Shown piece by piece: positions 18,091-26,051 of a stretch of 64,000 nucleotides of DNA (position 1 is the first letter of the stretch; every line of letters begins with the position of its first letter). Below the pieces are notes generated by a model that saw nothing but the letters and a program-made list of their open reading frames with translations, was not told where the DNA came from and did not search any database. Source of the DNA: JAIOSM01 sp964593725 (lineage in GTDB: Bacteria; Desulfobacterota; Desulfobacteria; Desulfobacterales; Desulfobacteraceae); NCBI GenBank assembly GCA_964593725.1, contig CAZQJS010000012.1, positions 9,006-73,005 of the forward strand, in the 5' to 3' direction. The position numbers and the translations under genes are program-made.

Positions 18091-19210
18091 TATCTTTTTT
18101 TTGAAGTTTCATTGTTTTTAATTGATCCTCTAAGACCCCATTAAAATTTCTTATTTGTTCTTTAATGATAATTCTATCATTTTGGATTTTAATTATTCGT
18201 CCGCTGTTAGTGCCTATATATGTGCCTACTTTAACCATATATCCTTTTCCACTTGATTCCTGTACCATGGCTACATTTCTCTTTCTGGACTTCATGGTTA
18301 TGACTGCTACTAATTTTATCTGGCTCAGATCAAGTTTCTCAAGGGGGGTGAGCTTTCTTGTAATTCTTTTCTTTTTTCCTTTTTTAGTGGTTTCCTTTTT
18401 TGTAGCCTTTGCAATGGGGGAGATAAAAGGGTCAAGTTTTCCCTCTGAGCTGTAATATGGTGTGATTTTATCTTTATTTATTTCATCTTTTAAACTTTTA
18501 TTTGTCAGTGTTGTTGTCTTATCATCACCAGGTTTTTTATTGTCAGTTTTAGGCTTTTCAGAAAGATTAGCTTTATTATCAGCTTTAGTTGCAGTCACAT
18601 TTGGGGTCTCAGGTTTAACACTGTTTGCTGGTTTAGCTGTAACAATTGTATTCTTTGTGCTTTCAGGGGGTTTTTCAGCAGTTTTATTTATTTCAGGCTT
18701 TTGATTATTATTCTTTTCTGCAGCAATATCAGGCCTGCTTTTTACCATAGTATTGTCAGAATTGTTATCAGAATTGTTATCAGAAGTATTATCAGAAGTT
18801 TTGTCAGTGACATTGTCAGCAGAATTTTTATCATCTGTCTTTTCAGCAATAACATTTTTGGTCCCGTTATCAGCTGGCTCTTTAACGGCTTCGGGCTCAG
18901 CCTCTTTGATATCAGCTGGTTCNNNNNNNNNNNNNNNNNNNNNNNNNNNNNNNNNNNNNNNNNNNNNNNNNNNNNNNNNNNNNNNNNNNNNNNNNNNNNN
19001 NNNNNNNNNNNNNNNNNNNNNNTCTTTAACGGCTTCGGGCTCAGCCTCTTTGATATCAGCTGGTTCCTGCACCTGCGCAGGCATTTTTTTAGTAATAAAA
19101 GTTTGAGTTTTCTGTTTTTGATTTTTTGGCTGGCTGTCGCAGGATGATAAAAATACAATAAAGGGGAAAAATAAAAATGCTATAAACAATAATTTTATAT
19201 TTTTTTTCAT
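18083..19210 (-). CDS. pilP: Type IV pilus lipoprotein PilP, interrupted by an assembly gap
   Basis: The N-terminus is a lipoprotein signal (lipobox LSSC near residue 24). The C-terminal 120 residues are the PilP domain, from PYYSSEGKLDPFISPI to the end. PilP anchors PilQ to the PilNO complex in the periplasm. Between them lies a long hydrophilic, Lys/Asp/Thr-rich linker. It includes a repeated 14-residue unit (EPADIKEAEPEAVK) that flanks 100 Ns at 18923-19022. The true length is thus unknown, because the gap replaces an unknown number of repeat units. The protein is much longer than a typical PilP (about 170-180 residues) because of this linker. Confidence 0.92.
   Translation of the reverse strand: MKKNIKLLFIAFLFFPFIVFLSSCDSQPKNQKQKTQTFITKKMPAQVQEPADIKEAEPEAVKXXXXXXXXXXXXXXXXXXXXXXXXXXXXXXXXXXEPADIKEAEPEAVKEPADNGTKNVIAEKTDDKNSADNVTDKTSDNTSDNNSDNNSDNTMVKSRPDIAAEKNNNQKPEINKTAEKPPESTKNTIVTAKPANSVKPETPNVTATKADNKANLSEKPKTDNKKPGDDKTTTLTNKSLKDEINKDKITPYYSSEGKLDPFISPIAKATKKETTKKGKKKRITRKLTPLEKLDLSQIKLVAVITMKSRKRNVAMVQESSGKGYMVKVGTYIGTNSGRIIKIQNDRIIIKEQIRNFNGVLEDQLKTMKLQKKDNG
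18879..19066. repeat. Tandem repeat in pilP collapsed around an assembly gap
   Basis: The same 44 bp occurs on both sides of the Ns (18879-18922 and 19023-19066). It codes on the minus strand for EPADIKEAEPEAVK, a 42-bp in-frame unit. A further partial unit (EPAD) follows. The placement shows that the gap is a perfect tandem repeat array that the assembler could not cross. Confidence 0.9.
18923..19022. other. Assembly gap (100 N)
   Basis: Exactly 100 unknown bases, the usual placeholder for a gap of unknown size. It lies inside pilP and leaves the reading frame on both sides consistent only if the real insert is handled as repeat units. Confidence 0.98.
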
Positions 19211-19218
19211 TGTTTGTC

Positions 19219-19857
19219 TTATTTTTTTCCTTTCTTTTTGTTACTAACCTCTTTATTAACAAATCTGTATGTCTCAGCTTCACAGGAAACGTTGAGTATA
19301 TGTCCACCATTGGTACTTTGCATTGAAATACTGTTAATATTAACTATCCTGTATAGCCTTGAGACTTCATCAAAAAAATGAACATGCTGATGGAATCGTC
19401 CCTGGACTACCATACTTACAGGTATTACAGCATAGAAGCCCTCTTTGACCTGTTCAGGTTTTGGTTTGAAATTGATAAATTTTAAACCTGTTTTTGTACC
19501 TGCCCTGGAGATTTCAGTGAGCAGGACAGGAATCTCTTTTTCATTTGGAAGAGCCGCCATTGCATAGTTTAATTCTTCTTTAAGTTTTTTTAACTTTTCT
19601 TCAAGCTGGGGAAGAATTTTAGCCTTGGCTTCATAAGTAACAAGAGTCCTTTTTTTAGTTTTTAATGTCTGTTTTAATTTTTCAATCTTTTCAAATTTTG
19701 GTTTGAAGATAAAAAAGTAAAAACCAGCTCCAATGACAGCAATGGTTACAAAAAAAATAAGAAATTTCTGTAAACCGGAAAGAGCCCCTGCCCATTGAAA
19801 AATAGGCGCTATATCTTCTGTTTTTTTGTTTTTGTCTGATTTTTTTAAAATACTCAT
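19219..19857 (-). CDS. pilO: Type IV pilus inner-membrane protein PilO
   Basis: PilO pairs with PilN in the periplasm to form the alignment complex between the PilM/PilC motor platform and PilP-PilQ. From the ATG at 19857 the protein has 212 residues. There is one membrane helix (about 26-48), a coiled coil (about 55-100), then a ferredoxin-like PilO domain. The start at 19857 gives a 4-bp ATGA overlap with pilN; an upstream ATG at 19899 would give an unusual 46-bp overlap and is less likely. It is followed by pilP after 8 bp. Confidence 0.93.
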   Translation of the reverse strand: MSILKKSDKNKKTEDIAPIFQWAGALSGLQKFLIFFVTIAVIGAGFYFFIFKPKFEKIEKLKQTLKTKKRTLVTYEAKAKILPQLEEKLKKLKEELNYAMAALPNEKEIPVLLTEISRAGTKTGLKFINFKPKPEQVKEGFYAVIPVSMVVQGRFHQHVHFFDEVSRLYRIVNINSISMQSTNGGHILNVSCEAETYRFVNKEVSNKKKGKK

Positions 19858-20429
19858 TTTTTCGCTGTTTTCCCGGCTTTGGTCAGGTTTCTGCGGCAAG
19901 AAAGCGCAAAATTCTGTACTGTTATTCTCTTACCAATTGTCCTAAGTGTTAAATTATTTAATTTTACATCTTTATGAAACAATGGTGAGGTTTCCAGGTT
20001 TGTCATGAAGTCAGCAACAGTTTTCTGGTCAAAAGCTACTCCTGTGATATTAACAGTGGACTGGTTGATTTGTAAGCTTGTCAGCCACATCTTTTCCGGC
20101 AGAACAAGATTTGTCATGTTGTCAAGCAGGACAACCATCTCTCTTCTTCTGCTTTTTAGTGATTTTATTGTGTGTACCTTTTTTTCGTAGGTGCTTATCT
20201 CTTTTTTTATCTCATTGACCCGCTGTGCCTTTGCTTTATATCGGGCTATGTCATTTTCCACTCTTTTTATTTCATTGCCAAGGGTTTCAATCTTTTTGTC
20301 CAGGTGTAGGCCATAGTAAGACAGACCAAGGACCAGAAAAATTATCAGAAGTATAAAAATTGAAACCTCTTTTCGTATATTTTCCCGCCTGCGAGCTGCC
20401 CTGAATGGTAAGAGATTTATCCGTATCAT
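19854..20429 (-). CDS. pilN: Type IV pilus inner-membrane protein PilN
   Basis: The 191-residue protein begins with the hallmark MIRINLLPFRAARRREN, the short cytoplasmic tail that docks into PilM. One membrane helix follows (about 24-42), then a coiled coil and a periplasmic ferredoxin-like domain (LQINQSTVNITGVAFD). It forms heterodimers with PilO. Its start overlaps the stop of pilM by 4 bp (ATGA at 20426-20429), and its stop overlaps pilO likewise. Confidence 0.95.
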   Translation of the reverse strand: MIRINLLPFRAARRRENIRKEVSIFILLIIFLVLGLSYYGLHLDKKIETLGNEIKRVENDIARYKAKAQRVNEIKKEISTYEKKVHTIKSLKSRRREMVVLLDNMTNLVLPEKMWLTSLQINQSTVNITGVAFDQKTVADFMTNLETSPLFHKDVKLNNLTLRTIGKRITVQNFALSCRRNLTKAGKTAKK

Positions 20430-21490
20430 TTGTCATCTACCCTTCTTAAGCCTAATCCTATGGCAATTGAGACCAGGGGAGCAAGTTCATCAATGGTCTC
20501 TTCCGGTATACGCTTTTCATCATACTCTATTCCCTCAAATGGGTTTAATATGGATACACTGGTATTCAGCTCCGATGCAAGTGCTTCCGGGAATCCCTTA
20601 ATCAGTGCCCCGCCTCCCGTTAAAAAGACAAGTTCCACGTCATCATTTTTTGATTTTGATCTGAATGTGCTGACCATGCCGTAGATATCAGCACACCACT
20701 CGTCTATTATGCCAAGGGTGATCTCTCTTATCTCTTCAACAGAAAGTAAATCAGATTTCTGTTCTGCAATTATTGTTTCAGCCTCTTCTTCGCTGCACTC
20801 GGCCTCGGCTGCAATTTCATCTCTGATCTGTGCTATCCCGTTTCCATTATCCCTCATCATTAGAGATGTCCCGCCCCGTACAATATTCAGGGATGTTTTT
20901 GAGACTCCCACATCAACAAGCATTGAGACTTTATCTTCAGATATGTTTGGAAGTCTTTCATATATGTTTTGAAGGGCAAAGGTGTCAACCTCAATGATAC
21001 AGGGATTTAAACCAGCCATGTTGATCAGATCAATGTATTCAGCAACAAGATCTCTTTTAACTGCCACAAGAAGGACACTGATCTGTTCCGGTGAGAAGTC
21101 ACTTTCACCAAGTACCTGATAGTCTATGTTTACTTCTTCTATATCATAGGGGATATATTGTTCAGCTTCCGCATAGATCTGGTCTTGAAGCTCTTCTTCA
21201 GTTGCCCTTGCCATATTAATGGTTTTAACAATAACTGAGTAGCCGCCCGTTGCAATGGCAACATTCTTTTCCCGGATTTTATTTGTCTTAAAAAGGGTTG
21301 CTATTGCCTCAGCAATGGTTTTCATATCCTCAATTCTGCCATCAACTATTGAACCTATCGGAATCGGTACCACACCAAACTTTTTAAGGACATACTCGTC
21401 GCCCTTACCTTTTTTCCTGAGTTCTGCAACTTTGATAAAGGAGGATCCCAAATCCAATCCTACAAGGTGATCTTTTGGCTGGAATAACAT
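20426..21490 (-). CDS. pilM: Type IV pilus actin-like ATPase PilM
   Basis: The 354-residue cytoplasmic protein has the actin/FtsA-like fold: phosphate-1 motif VGLDLGSSFIKVAEL (10-24), VDVGVSKTSLNIVRGG as phosphate 2, and FLTGGGALIKGFPEAL as the adenosine motif. PilM binds the N-terminal tail of PilN and links the cytoplasmic motor to the periplasmic complex. It is the first gene of the pilMNOPQ operon. A candidate sigma-70 promoter lies at 21578-21606. Confidence 0.96.
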   Translation of the reverse strand: MLFQPKDHLVGLDLGSSFIKVAELRKKGKGDEYVLKKFGVVPIPIGSIVDGRIEDMKTIAEAIATLFKTNKIREKNVAIATGGYSVIVKTINMARATEEELQDQIYAEAEQYIPYDIEEVNIDYQVLGESDFSPEQISVLLVAVKRDLVAEYIDLINMAGLNPCIIEVDTFALQNIYERLPNISEDKVSMLVDVGVSKTSLNIVRGGTSLMMRDNGNGIAQIRDEIAAEAECSEEEAETIIAEQKSDLLSVEEIREITLGIIDEWCADIYGMVSTFRSKSKNDDVELVFLTGGGALIKGFPEALASELNTSVSILNPFEGIEYDEKRIPEETIDELAPLVSIAIGLGLRRVDDK

Positions 21491-21577
21491 ATATTTTTAT
21501 TTTACTCTCTTTTTAATTATCGGTAAATAATTCATGAAACCCTTCCAGTATGTATAATATATGCCTATTTGTTAATA

Positions 21578-21606
21578 TTTATGCTATTATCTTATTGCAA
21601 TGTCAA
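21578..21606 (-). promoter_or_regulatory. Candidate sigma-70 promoter of pilMNOPQ
   Basis: On the minus strand there is a perfect -35 box TTGACA (21601-21606), a 17-bp spacer and CATAAA (21578-21583). It lies 87 bp upstream of the pilM start, in the region shared with the divergent histidine kinase gene. Confidence 0.5.
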
Positions 21607-21674
21607 GTGTTTTTATTGTATTTTTCATGAAAATGCACAAATAACAAGGTAAAATGGGTAAAAACATATAATTT

Positions 21675-23099
21675 ATGGTAATGGAAAAGAACAATTTACA
21701 GAGTGAAGGCCCCTTCAGGCTGGTAAAGTATTTTACTTTCTCAAGTCTGATAGTAATGTTTATTGCTACAATTATTATTTCGGTACTAAACACCCACTGG
21801 GCAAAACAGACCCTCATGGAAAAGAGCAAAGAGTATGACAGATTACTTGTTGAAAATTTAAATCATCAGATTTTCATAAGATTTGTGCTTCCAACGGTGC
21901 GGCGAGAGGGGAAAATACAACTTAGAAAAGATGTGCAATACAGGAGGATCGACAGTGTTATTCAATCAACCCTGCATGGTTTTAATGTTGAAATGGTTAA
22001 TATTTATGGAGATAATGATATAATTTCATATAGTTTTGACAGAAAAAAAGTCGGGACAAAACATGCATTTGGTGAGGAGTATCAAAGGGCTGTTAATGAG
22101 GGATTAACCTCAAAGTTTGTCAAGGGGGGCAATCCCTTTGAACTTTTTTTCGATTTTCCAGAAAAAACCCAGATTGTGACACTTGCATTATTGCGGGCTG
22201 AAGAGCTCAAATCCTCAATTCTTTCCGGTCAGGTTATTGGCGCCATCGAGATTGTCAGGGATGTTTCGGATGATTTTAAAAAGCTTGCAAAACTTCAGGG
22301 TATGATACTTGCCTCTTGTTTTATGGTCATGAGTATACTCTTCATTCTTTTAAAGGTTGTGGTTAAAAAAAGAGAGATAATAATTAAAGAAAAAGCTGAA
22401 GAAAGATCGCAGTTAAAAGAGCGATTAAGAAAAGCTGAACATCTTTCAGCAATAGGAGAGATGACAGCCGGTGTATCCCATGAAATCAGAAATCCGCTTG
22501 GGATAATAAAGAGCAGCGCCGAATTGCTGAAAAAGCAGATTGTTAAAAATAATTTAAGTACAACCATTCCAGATATTATTATTGAAGAATCAGGCAGGTT
22601 GAATAATATTATCAAGGATTTTCTTGACTTTGCCAAACCCAGGACACCAAACTTACATCCATGCCGGATCGAAAATATTATAGAGAAAAATATTGCTTTT
22701 TTCTCCCCCCAGACCAGGGATACGGATTTTAAGATTGAACAAAGGTTTGCACCTGATCTGCCTGAAATACCGGCTGATTCAGCCATGCTGTACCAGGCAT
22801 TTTTGAATATACTCATAAATTCTTACCAGGCCTCCTGTAAAACAGGCAGGGTTGTTGTTGAAATATTTCAGGATAATAACCATATTATTATCAATTTTCT
22901 GGATCAGGGAGATGGACTGGATGAGGATGAACTTGAAAAAATCTGGACACCTTTTTATACCACAAAGGATTCCGGGACCGGCCTTGGCCTTGGAATAGTA
23001 AAGAATATTATTGATGCCCACAATGGAACCATTAAAATATCCAATCGTAAATTAAAAGGGGCTAAGGTTACAATAAGATTGCCTGTAAAGGAGAGCTGA
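21675..23099 (+). CDS. Membrane sensor histidine kinase, PilS/NtrB-like by position
   Basis: The 474-residue protein has a membrane helix (about 17-38), an extracytoplasmic region of about 170 residues, a second helix (about 207-230), then HisKA with H in GVSHEIRNPLGIIKSSAELL and a HATPase (DQGDGLDEDELEKIWTPFYTTK, GTGLGLGIVKNII). It phosphorylates the NtrC-type regulator encoded 3 bp downstream. The gene is divergent from pilM, a position compatible with a PilS/PilR role, but the sensor part differs from the multi-helix PilS. A generic two-component system of the ZraS type is an alternative. Confidence 0.88.
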   Translation: MVMEKNNLQSEGPFRLVKYFTFSSLIVMFIATIIISVLNTHWAKQTLMEKSKEYDRLLVENLNHQIFIRFVLPTVRREGKIQLRKDVQYRRIDSVIQSTLHGFNVEMVNIYGDNDIISYSFDRKKVGTKHAFGEEYQRAVNEGLTSKFVKGGNPFELFFDFPEKTQIVTLALLRAEELKSSILSGQVIGAIEIVRDVSDDFKKLAKLQGMILASCFMVMSILFILLKVVVKKREIIIKEKAEERSQLKERLRKAEHLSAIGEMTAGVSHEIRNPLGIIKSSAELLKKQIVKNNLSTTIPDIIIEESGRLNNIIKDFLDFAKPRTPNLHPCRIENIIEKNIAFFSPQTRDTDFKIEQRFAPDLPEIPADSAMLYQAFLNILINSYQASCKTGRVVVEIFQDNNHIIINFLDQGDGLDEDELEKIWTPFYTTKDSGTGLGLGIVKNIIDAHNGTIKISNRKLKGAKVTIRLPVKES

Positions 23100-23102
23100 T
23101 TA

Positions 23103-24473
23103 ATGGAAAGTGTAATTATTGTTGATGATGAAAAACATTATCCTTTGATTTTAAAAGAAGTTTTAAAAGAAGATGGTTATATGTCTTATCCAGCCTCAAG
23201 CGGCCTTGAAGCCCTGGATATTTTGCGCCAGGAGAATATTGATCTTGTACTTACGGATGTTAAAATGCCCGGAATGGACGGAGTTGAGCTTTTGTCAAGA
23301 ATAAAGGAGATCAATCCCCATATACCTGTAATTGTCATGACTGCCCATGGCAGTGTTGAAAAAGCAGTTGAAGCAATGCAGAAAGGAGCATATACATTTA
23401 TTCAGAAACCGTTTGAAAATGAGGTTTTATTAAGTCATATTTCCAAGGCACTTTCCATATATAAAATAGTGCAGGAAAATGTAATGCTAAGAGATGCAAT
23501 CAGTTCCAGATATAGTTTTGGAAATATAATCGGCAAAAGTAAAGTAATGCAGGAATTGTATGAAACAATAAAAAAAGTTGCTCCTTCCAGTGCCAGTGTT
23601 TTAATCGAGGGGGAAAGTGGTACAGGCAAAGAACTTGTTGCAAAATCAATACACTATAACAGCACACGCAAGAATAAGCCTCTTATTGCAGTTAATTGTT
23701 CAGCCTTTGCAGAGAGTCTGCTGGAAAGTGAGTTGTTCGGCCATGAAAAAGGTGCTTTCACAGGTGCTGCCGGGAGGAAAAAGGGAAGGTTTGAAATGGC
23801 AGATAAGGGTACTCTTTTTCTGGATGAGATCGGAGAGTTGTCATTGAACTTACAGGTTAAACTTTTAAGAGTCCTCCAGGAAAAAAGTCTTGAACGTGTT
23901 GGTGGTACAGAGCCTGTTTCTGTTGACTTCCGCCTCATTGCCGCAACCAATAAGAACCTTGAAAAGGAAGTTGAAAATGGCAGGTTCAGGGAGGATCTTT
24001 ATTATAGATTGAATGTTGTTAAAGCATCAATCCCTCCCCTGCGGGAACGGAAAGAAGATATCCCTCTTCTTGTCAGCCATTTTATCAAAAAATATGCACT
24101 TGATAACACTTCTTCCATTGAGGTAAGGGGCATAACCCAGGAAGCAGCCAGGCTGTTATTTGATCAGCAGTGGAGGGGTAATGTAAGGGAACTTGAGAAT
24201 GCAATTGAAAGAGCTGTGATATTGTCTTCAGATGAAGATATTACACCGGCTGATCTTCCCCTGACAATAAGGCAGAGTGTCGGCCTTGGTCTGGACCTTG
24301 GCGGCATTCCTGAAAACGCAGGACTTTCAGAGACTCTTTCATCTGTGGAGAAGCGGATGATTCAAAGGGCAATGACCCTTGCAGGCGGTGTTCAAATACG
24401 GGCTGCTGAAATTCTTGGTATAGGAAAAAGCGGGTTGAACCAGAAGATAAAAAAGTATGGTTTAGATAAATGA
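23103..24473 (+). CDS. Sigma-54-dependent response regulator (NtrC family), PilR-like by position
   Basis: The 456-residue regulator is complete: receiver (acidic pair DDE 8-10, phospho-acceptor in LVLTDVKMPGMDG), AAA+ domain with Walker A GESGTGKE, the sigma-54-contacting GAFTGA loop (about residue 217), Walker B GTLFLDEIGEL, and a C-terminal Fis-type helix-turn-helix (IRAAEILGIGKSGLNQKIKKYG). It should activate sigma-54 promoters after phosphorylation by the upstream kinase. A ribosome binding site (AAGGAG) sits 9 nt before the ATG. One sigma-54 promoter match lies just downstream at 24727-24742. Confidence 0.94.
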   Translation: MESVIIVDDEKHYPLILKEVLKEDGYMSYPASSGLEALDILRQENIDLVLTDVKMPGMDGVELLSRIKEINPHIPVIVMTAHGSVEKAVEAMQKGAYTFIQKPFENEVLLSHISKALSIYKIVQENVMLRDAISSRYSFGNIIGKSKVMQELYETIKKVAPSSASVLIEGESGTGKELVAKSIHYNSTRKNKPLIAVNCSAFAESLLESELFGHEKGAFTGAAGRKKGRFEMADKGTLFLDEIGELSLNLQVKLLRVLQEKSLERVGGTEPVSVDFRLIAATNKNLEKEVENGRFREDLYYRLNVVKASIPPLRERKEDIPLLVSHFIKKYALDNTSSIEVRGITQEAARLLFDQQWRGNVRELENAIERAVILSSDEDITPADLPLTIRQSVGLGLDLGGIPENAGLSETLSSVEKRMIQRAMTLAGGVQIRAAEILGIGKSGLNQKIKKYGLDK

Positions 24474-24486
24474 ACCTGGCACAAGG

Positions 24487-24598
24487 CAGGTTCAAAATTT
24501 TGAACTTTTCTGAAAATCAGATAATTCTATTATAATTCCAAGTTGTTATATCCAATCTATATAAGTGTTTTAAAAAACAGGTTCAAAATTTTGAACTT
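24487..24598. repeat. Two identical 21-bp repeats centred on the palindrome GTTCAAAATTTTGAAC
   Basis: The same 21 bp occurs at 24487-24507 and 24578-24598, 91 bp apart start to start. Each holds a perfect 16-bp palindrome (24490-24505 and 24581-24596). They lie in the gene-free stretch 24474-24856, about 130-240 bp upstream of a sigma-54 promoter match. This spacing is like that of paired upstream activator sites for NtrC-type regulators. The AT-rich centre could also form an RNA hairpin. Function is inferred. Confidence 0.6.
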
Positions 24599-24726
24599 AA
24601 ATTTTATTTTTTAATGTTGAATCAGAATAAAGCTTCCTGGCAGAGTGGAGAATAATTTTAGCAGTATCCTTTAATTTCAAAGGCTTAAGATTATAAAATA
24701 TTTTATTGGATAATACCTGGATGCTT

Positions 24727-24742
24727 TGGCAAGGTATTTGCT
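24727..24742 (+). promoter_or_regulatory. Sigma-54 (-24/-12) promoter candidate
   Basis: TGGCAAGGTATTTGCT matches the sigma-54 consensus (TGGCAC-N5-TTGCW) at all conserved positions except one, with GG and GC at the required distance. It lies 254 bp after the NtrC-type regulator gene and downstream of the two palindromes. No protein gene follows on the plus strand; the next element is the terminator ending at 24820. Confidence 0.5.
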
Positions 24743-24752
24743 TTATAATTAA

Positions 24753-24820
24753 ATAACGTTAATTTTTTCATCTTTGTTTCTCCTTTTTAAAAAAGCTGCT
24801 GATTATTCAGCAGCTTTTTT
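24753..24820 (+). ncRNA. Hypothetical short sigma-54-dependent RNA
   Basis: If the sigma-54 promoter at 24727-24742 is used, transcription would start near 24753 and stop at the hairpin ending at 24820, giving an RNA of about 68 nt without an open frame. It would carry an unpaired pyrimidine stretch TTTCTCCTTTTT (24777-24788), able to pair with Shine-Dalgarno sequences. This is inference from two sites; the hairpin could instead serve only the minus-strand gene. Confidence 0.22.
24789..24820. terminator. Bidirectional rho-independent terminator
   Basis: A 14-bp inverted repeat (AAAAAAGCTGCTGA and its complement, loop TTAT at 24803-24806) ends in T runs on both strands. It lies 36 bp past the end of the minus-strand TPR gene and would also stop plus-strand transcription from the regulator gene or the sigma-54 promoter. 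The remainder of 24474-24856 shows no gene. Confidence 0.85.
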
Positions 24821-24856
24821 ATTTTCAGCAGATCAGCAGATATACAGAAAAATTGA

Positions 24857-25540
24857 TCAGTTAAGCTTGTCTTTAGCCATTGCCGTGTAAAGGGAACCTG
24901 GATATTCTTTTATAAGCTTTTTATAAAAATCATTGCCTGTTTTGTTATCACCTGCCTTTTCAGCAAGCATACCAAGGTTGAAAAGCGCTTCATCTTTTAA
25001 CATATAATTATCACCTTGTATAATTTTTTCAAAATACCCTTCTGCTTCTTTAAAATTTTTAAGGCCGAGACAGGTGCGCCCCAGGGAGGCAAGGATCAAT
25101 TCTTCAATTGTTTTATCTTTTTTTAAATCAGACAGTGCACTTTTATAATATTTATAAGCCTCTGCAAATTCTGCAGCATCATAGCATATTTTTGCAAATT
25201 TAATTTTAGCTGTTTTGCCGGAATCAGTATTGGAATAATCTTCAAAAAGTTTTGCAAAATCATCTTTCACATCCAGGTATGCTTTTTTCTGATCCTTGGT
25301 TTTGCTGTATTTTGCAAGTGTTTCATTGAGCAGCATGGCTGCTTTATCGCCCGATGATTTTATATTAAAGATAACTATTGAGAAGATAGCTATGGCAGCA
25401 ATAAAAGCAATAGCTATAAATGATAATTGCTTTTTATATGTTTTTATATATTGCCATGCTTTAATAAGGTTCTCCTGAAAAGGATCCAGTTCCTCGAGTT
25501 CTTTTCTGCGTTCATTTGATACTCTCTGTTGTCTTGCCAT
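24857..25540 (-). CDS. Membrane-anchored TPR protein (YfgM-like)
   Basis: The 227-residue protein has a charged N-terminal tail, one membrane helix at about 41-60 (FIAIAFIAAIAIFSIVIF), and a periplasmic domain of tetratricopeptide repeats from about 85 to the end (ICYDAAEFAEAYKYYKSAL, ASLGRTCLGLKNFKEAEGYF, ALFNLGMLAEKAGDNKTG). This plan resembles YfgM, which works with the SecYEG translocon and periplasmic chaperones, but the repeat identity is too general for a firm name. It follows the SH3 gene on the same strand by 35 bp. Confidence 0.75.
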   Translation of the reverse strand: MARQQRVSNERRKELEELDPFQENLIKAWQYIKTYKKQLSFIAIAFIAAIAIFSIVIFNIKSSGDKAAMLLNETLAKYSKTKDQKKAYLDVKDDFAKLFEDYSNTDSGKTAKIKFAKICYDAAEFAEAYKYYKSALSDLKKDKTIEELILASLGRTCLGLKNFKEAEGYFEKIIQGDNYMLKDEALFNLGMLAEKAGDNKTGNDFYKKLIKEYPGSLYTAMAKDKLN

Positions 25541-25575
25541 ATCCTGCCTTTAGTTATTAAAAAAATAAATTATTG

Positions 25576-26034
25576 TTACCAGACAAGGCTTTCATGTATC
25601 CAGCCCTGATCACCATCTGCATGCCTGACTTTATACCAGCTGTCCTTTTTGTCAATTATTTTAAAGGGTACACCCCGTGATACCTTGAACACGATTGTAT
25701 TATTTATCCCTGGTCCCGAGCGAACATTGCAGTCATTTTTTATGGTAATCACTGATTTTTCTTTTGACAGCAGGGATTCATGTACCCATGCCCTGTCTTT
25801 TTCAAAATCTTCAAATTGATACCACTCTCCCTGCTTTTTGAGAATGATAATGGGATGATATTTTTCGACCTTCCATCTGATGTCATATTCTGTACCAGGT
25901 CCTGACCTGACATTGGCAATTGTTTTGTTGATACACCGGCGCTCGTTGGCAGCGGCGTGTACTGCGCTTAAACAGAGGAACAGAATAATAATAGTATTTA
26001 TCATTACATAATTGATATGTCGGAAATGTTTCAT
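25576..26034 (-). CDS. Exported protein with two SH3-type domains
   Basis: From the ATG at 26034 the protein has 152 residues with a signal peptide (MKHFRHINYVMINTIIILFL, cleavage near SAVHAA). Two bacterial SH3 domains follow, each with the signature NVRSGPG (about 41-47 and 103-109) and a closing WVHESLL or WIHESLVW. Such domains bind peptidoglycan or proteins in the periplasm. An upstream start at 26106 would run into feoB and add a tail before the signal peptide, so it is rejected. It follows feoB by 17 bp. Confidence 0.85.
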   Translation of the reverse strand: MKHFRHINYVMINTIIILFLCLSAVHAAANERRCINKTIANVRSGPGTEYDIRWKVEKYHPIIILKKQGEWYQFEDFEKDRAWVHESLLSKEKSVITIKNDCNVRSGPGINNTIVFKVSRGVPFKIIDKKDSWYKVRHADGDQGWIHESLVW

Positions 26035-26051
26035 AAAGTCTCCTGAAAAAA

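Noticed and set aside
18701..19158. Several open frames on both strands across the pilP gap
   Set aside because: They cross the Ns and consist of low-complexity sequence; pilP on the minus strand explains the region.
24487..24598. Repeats considered as a CRISPR array
   Set aside because: Only two copies, with palindromic symmetry, 70 bp between them, and no cas genes in the window.
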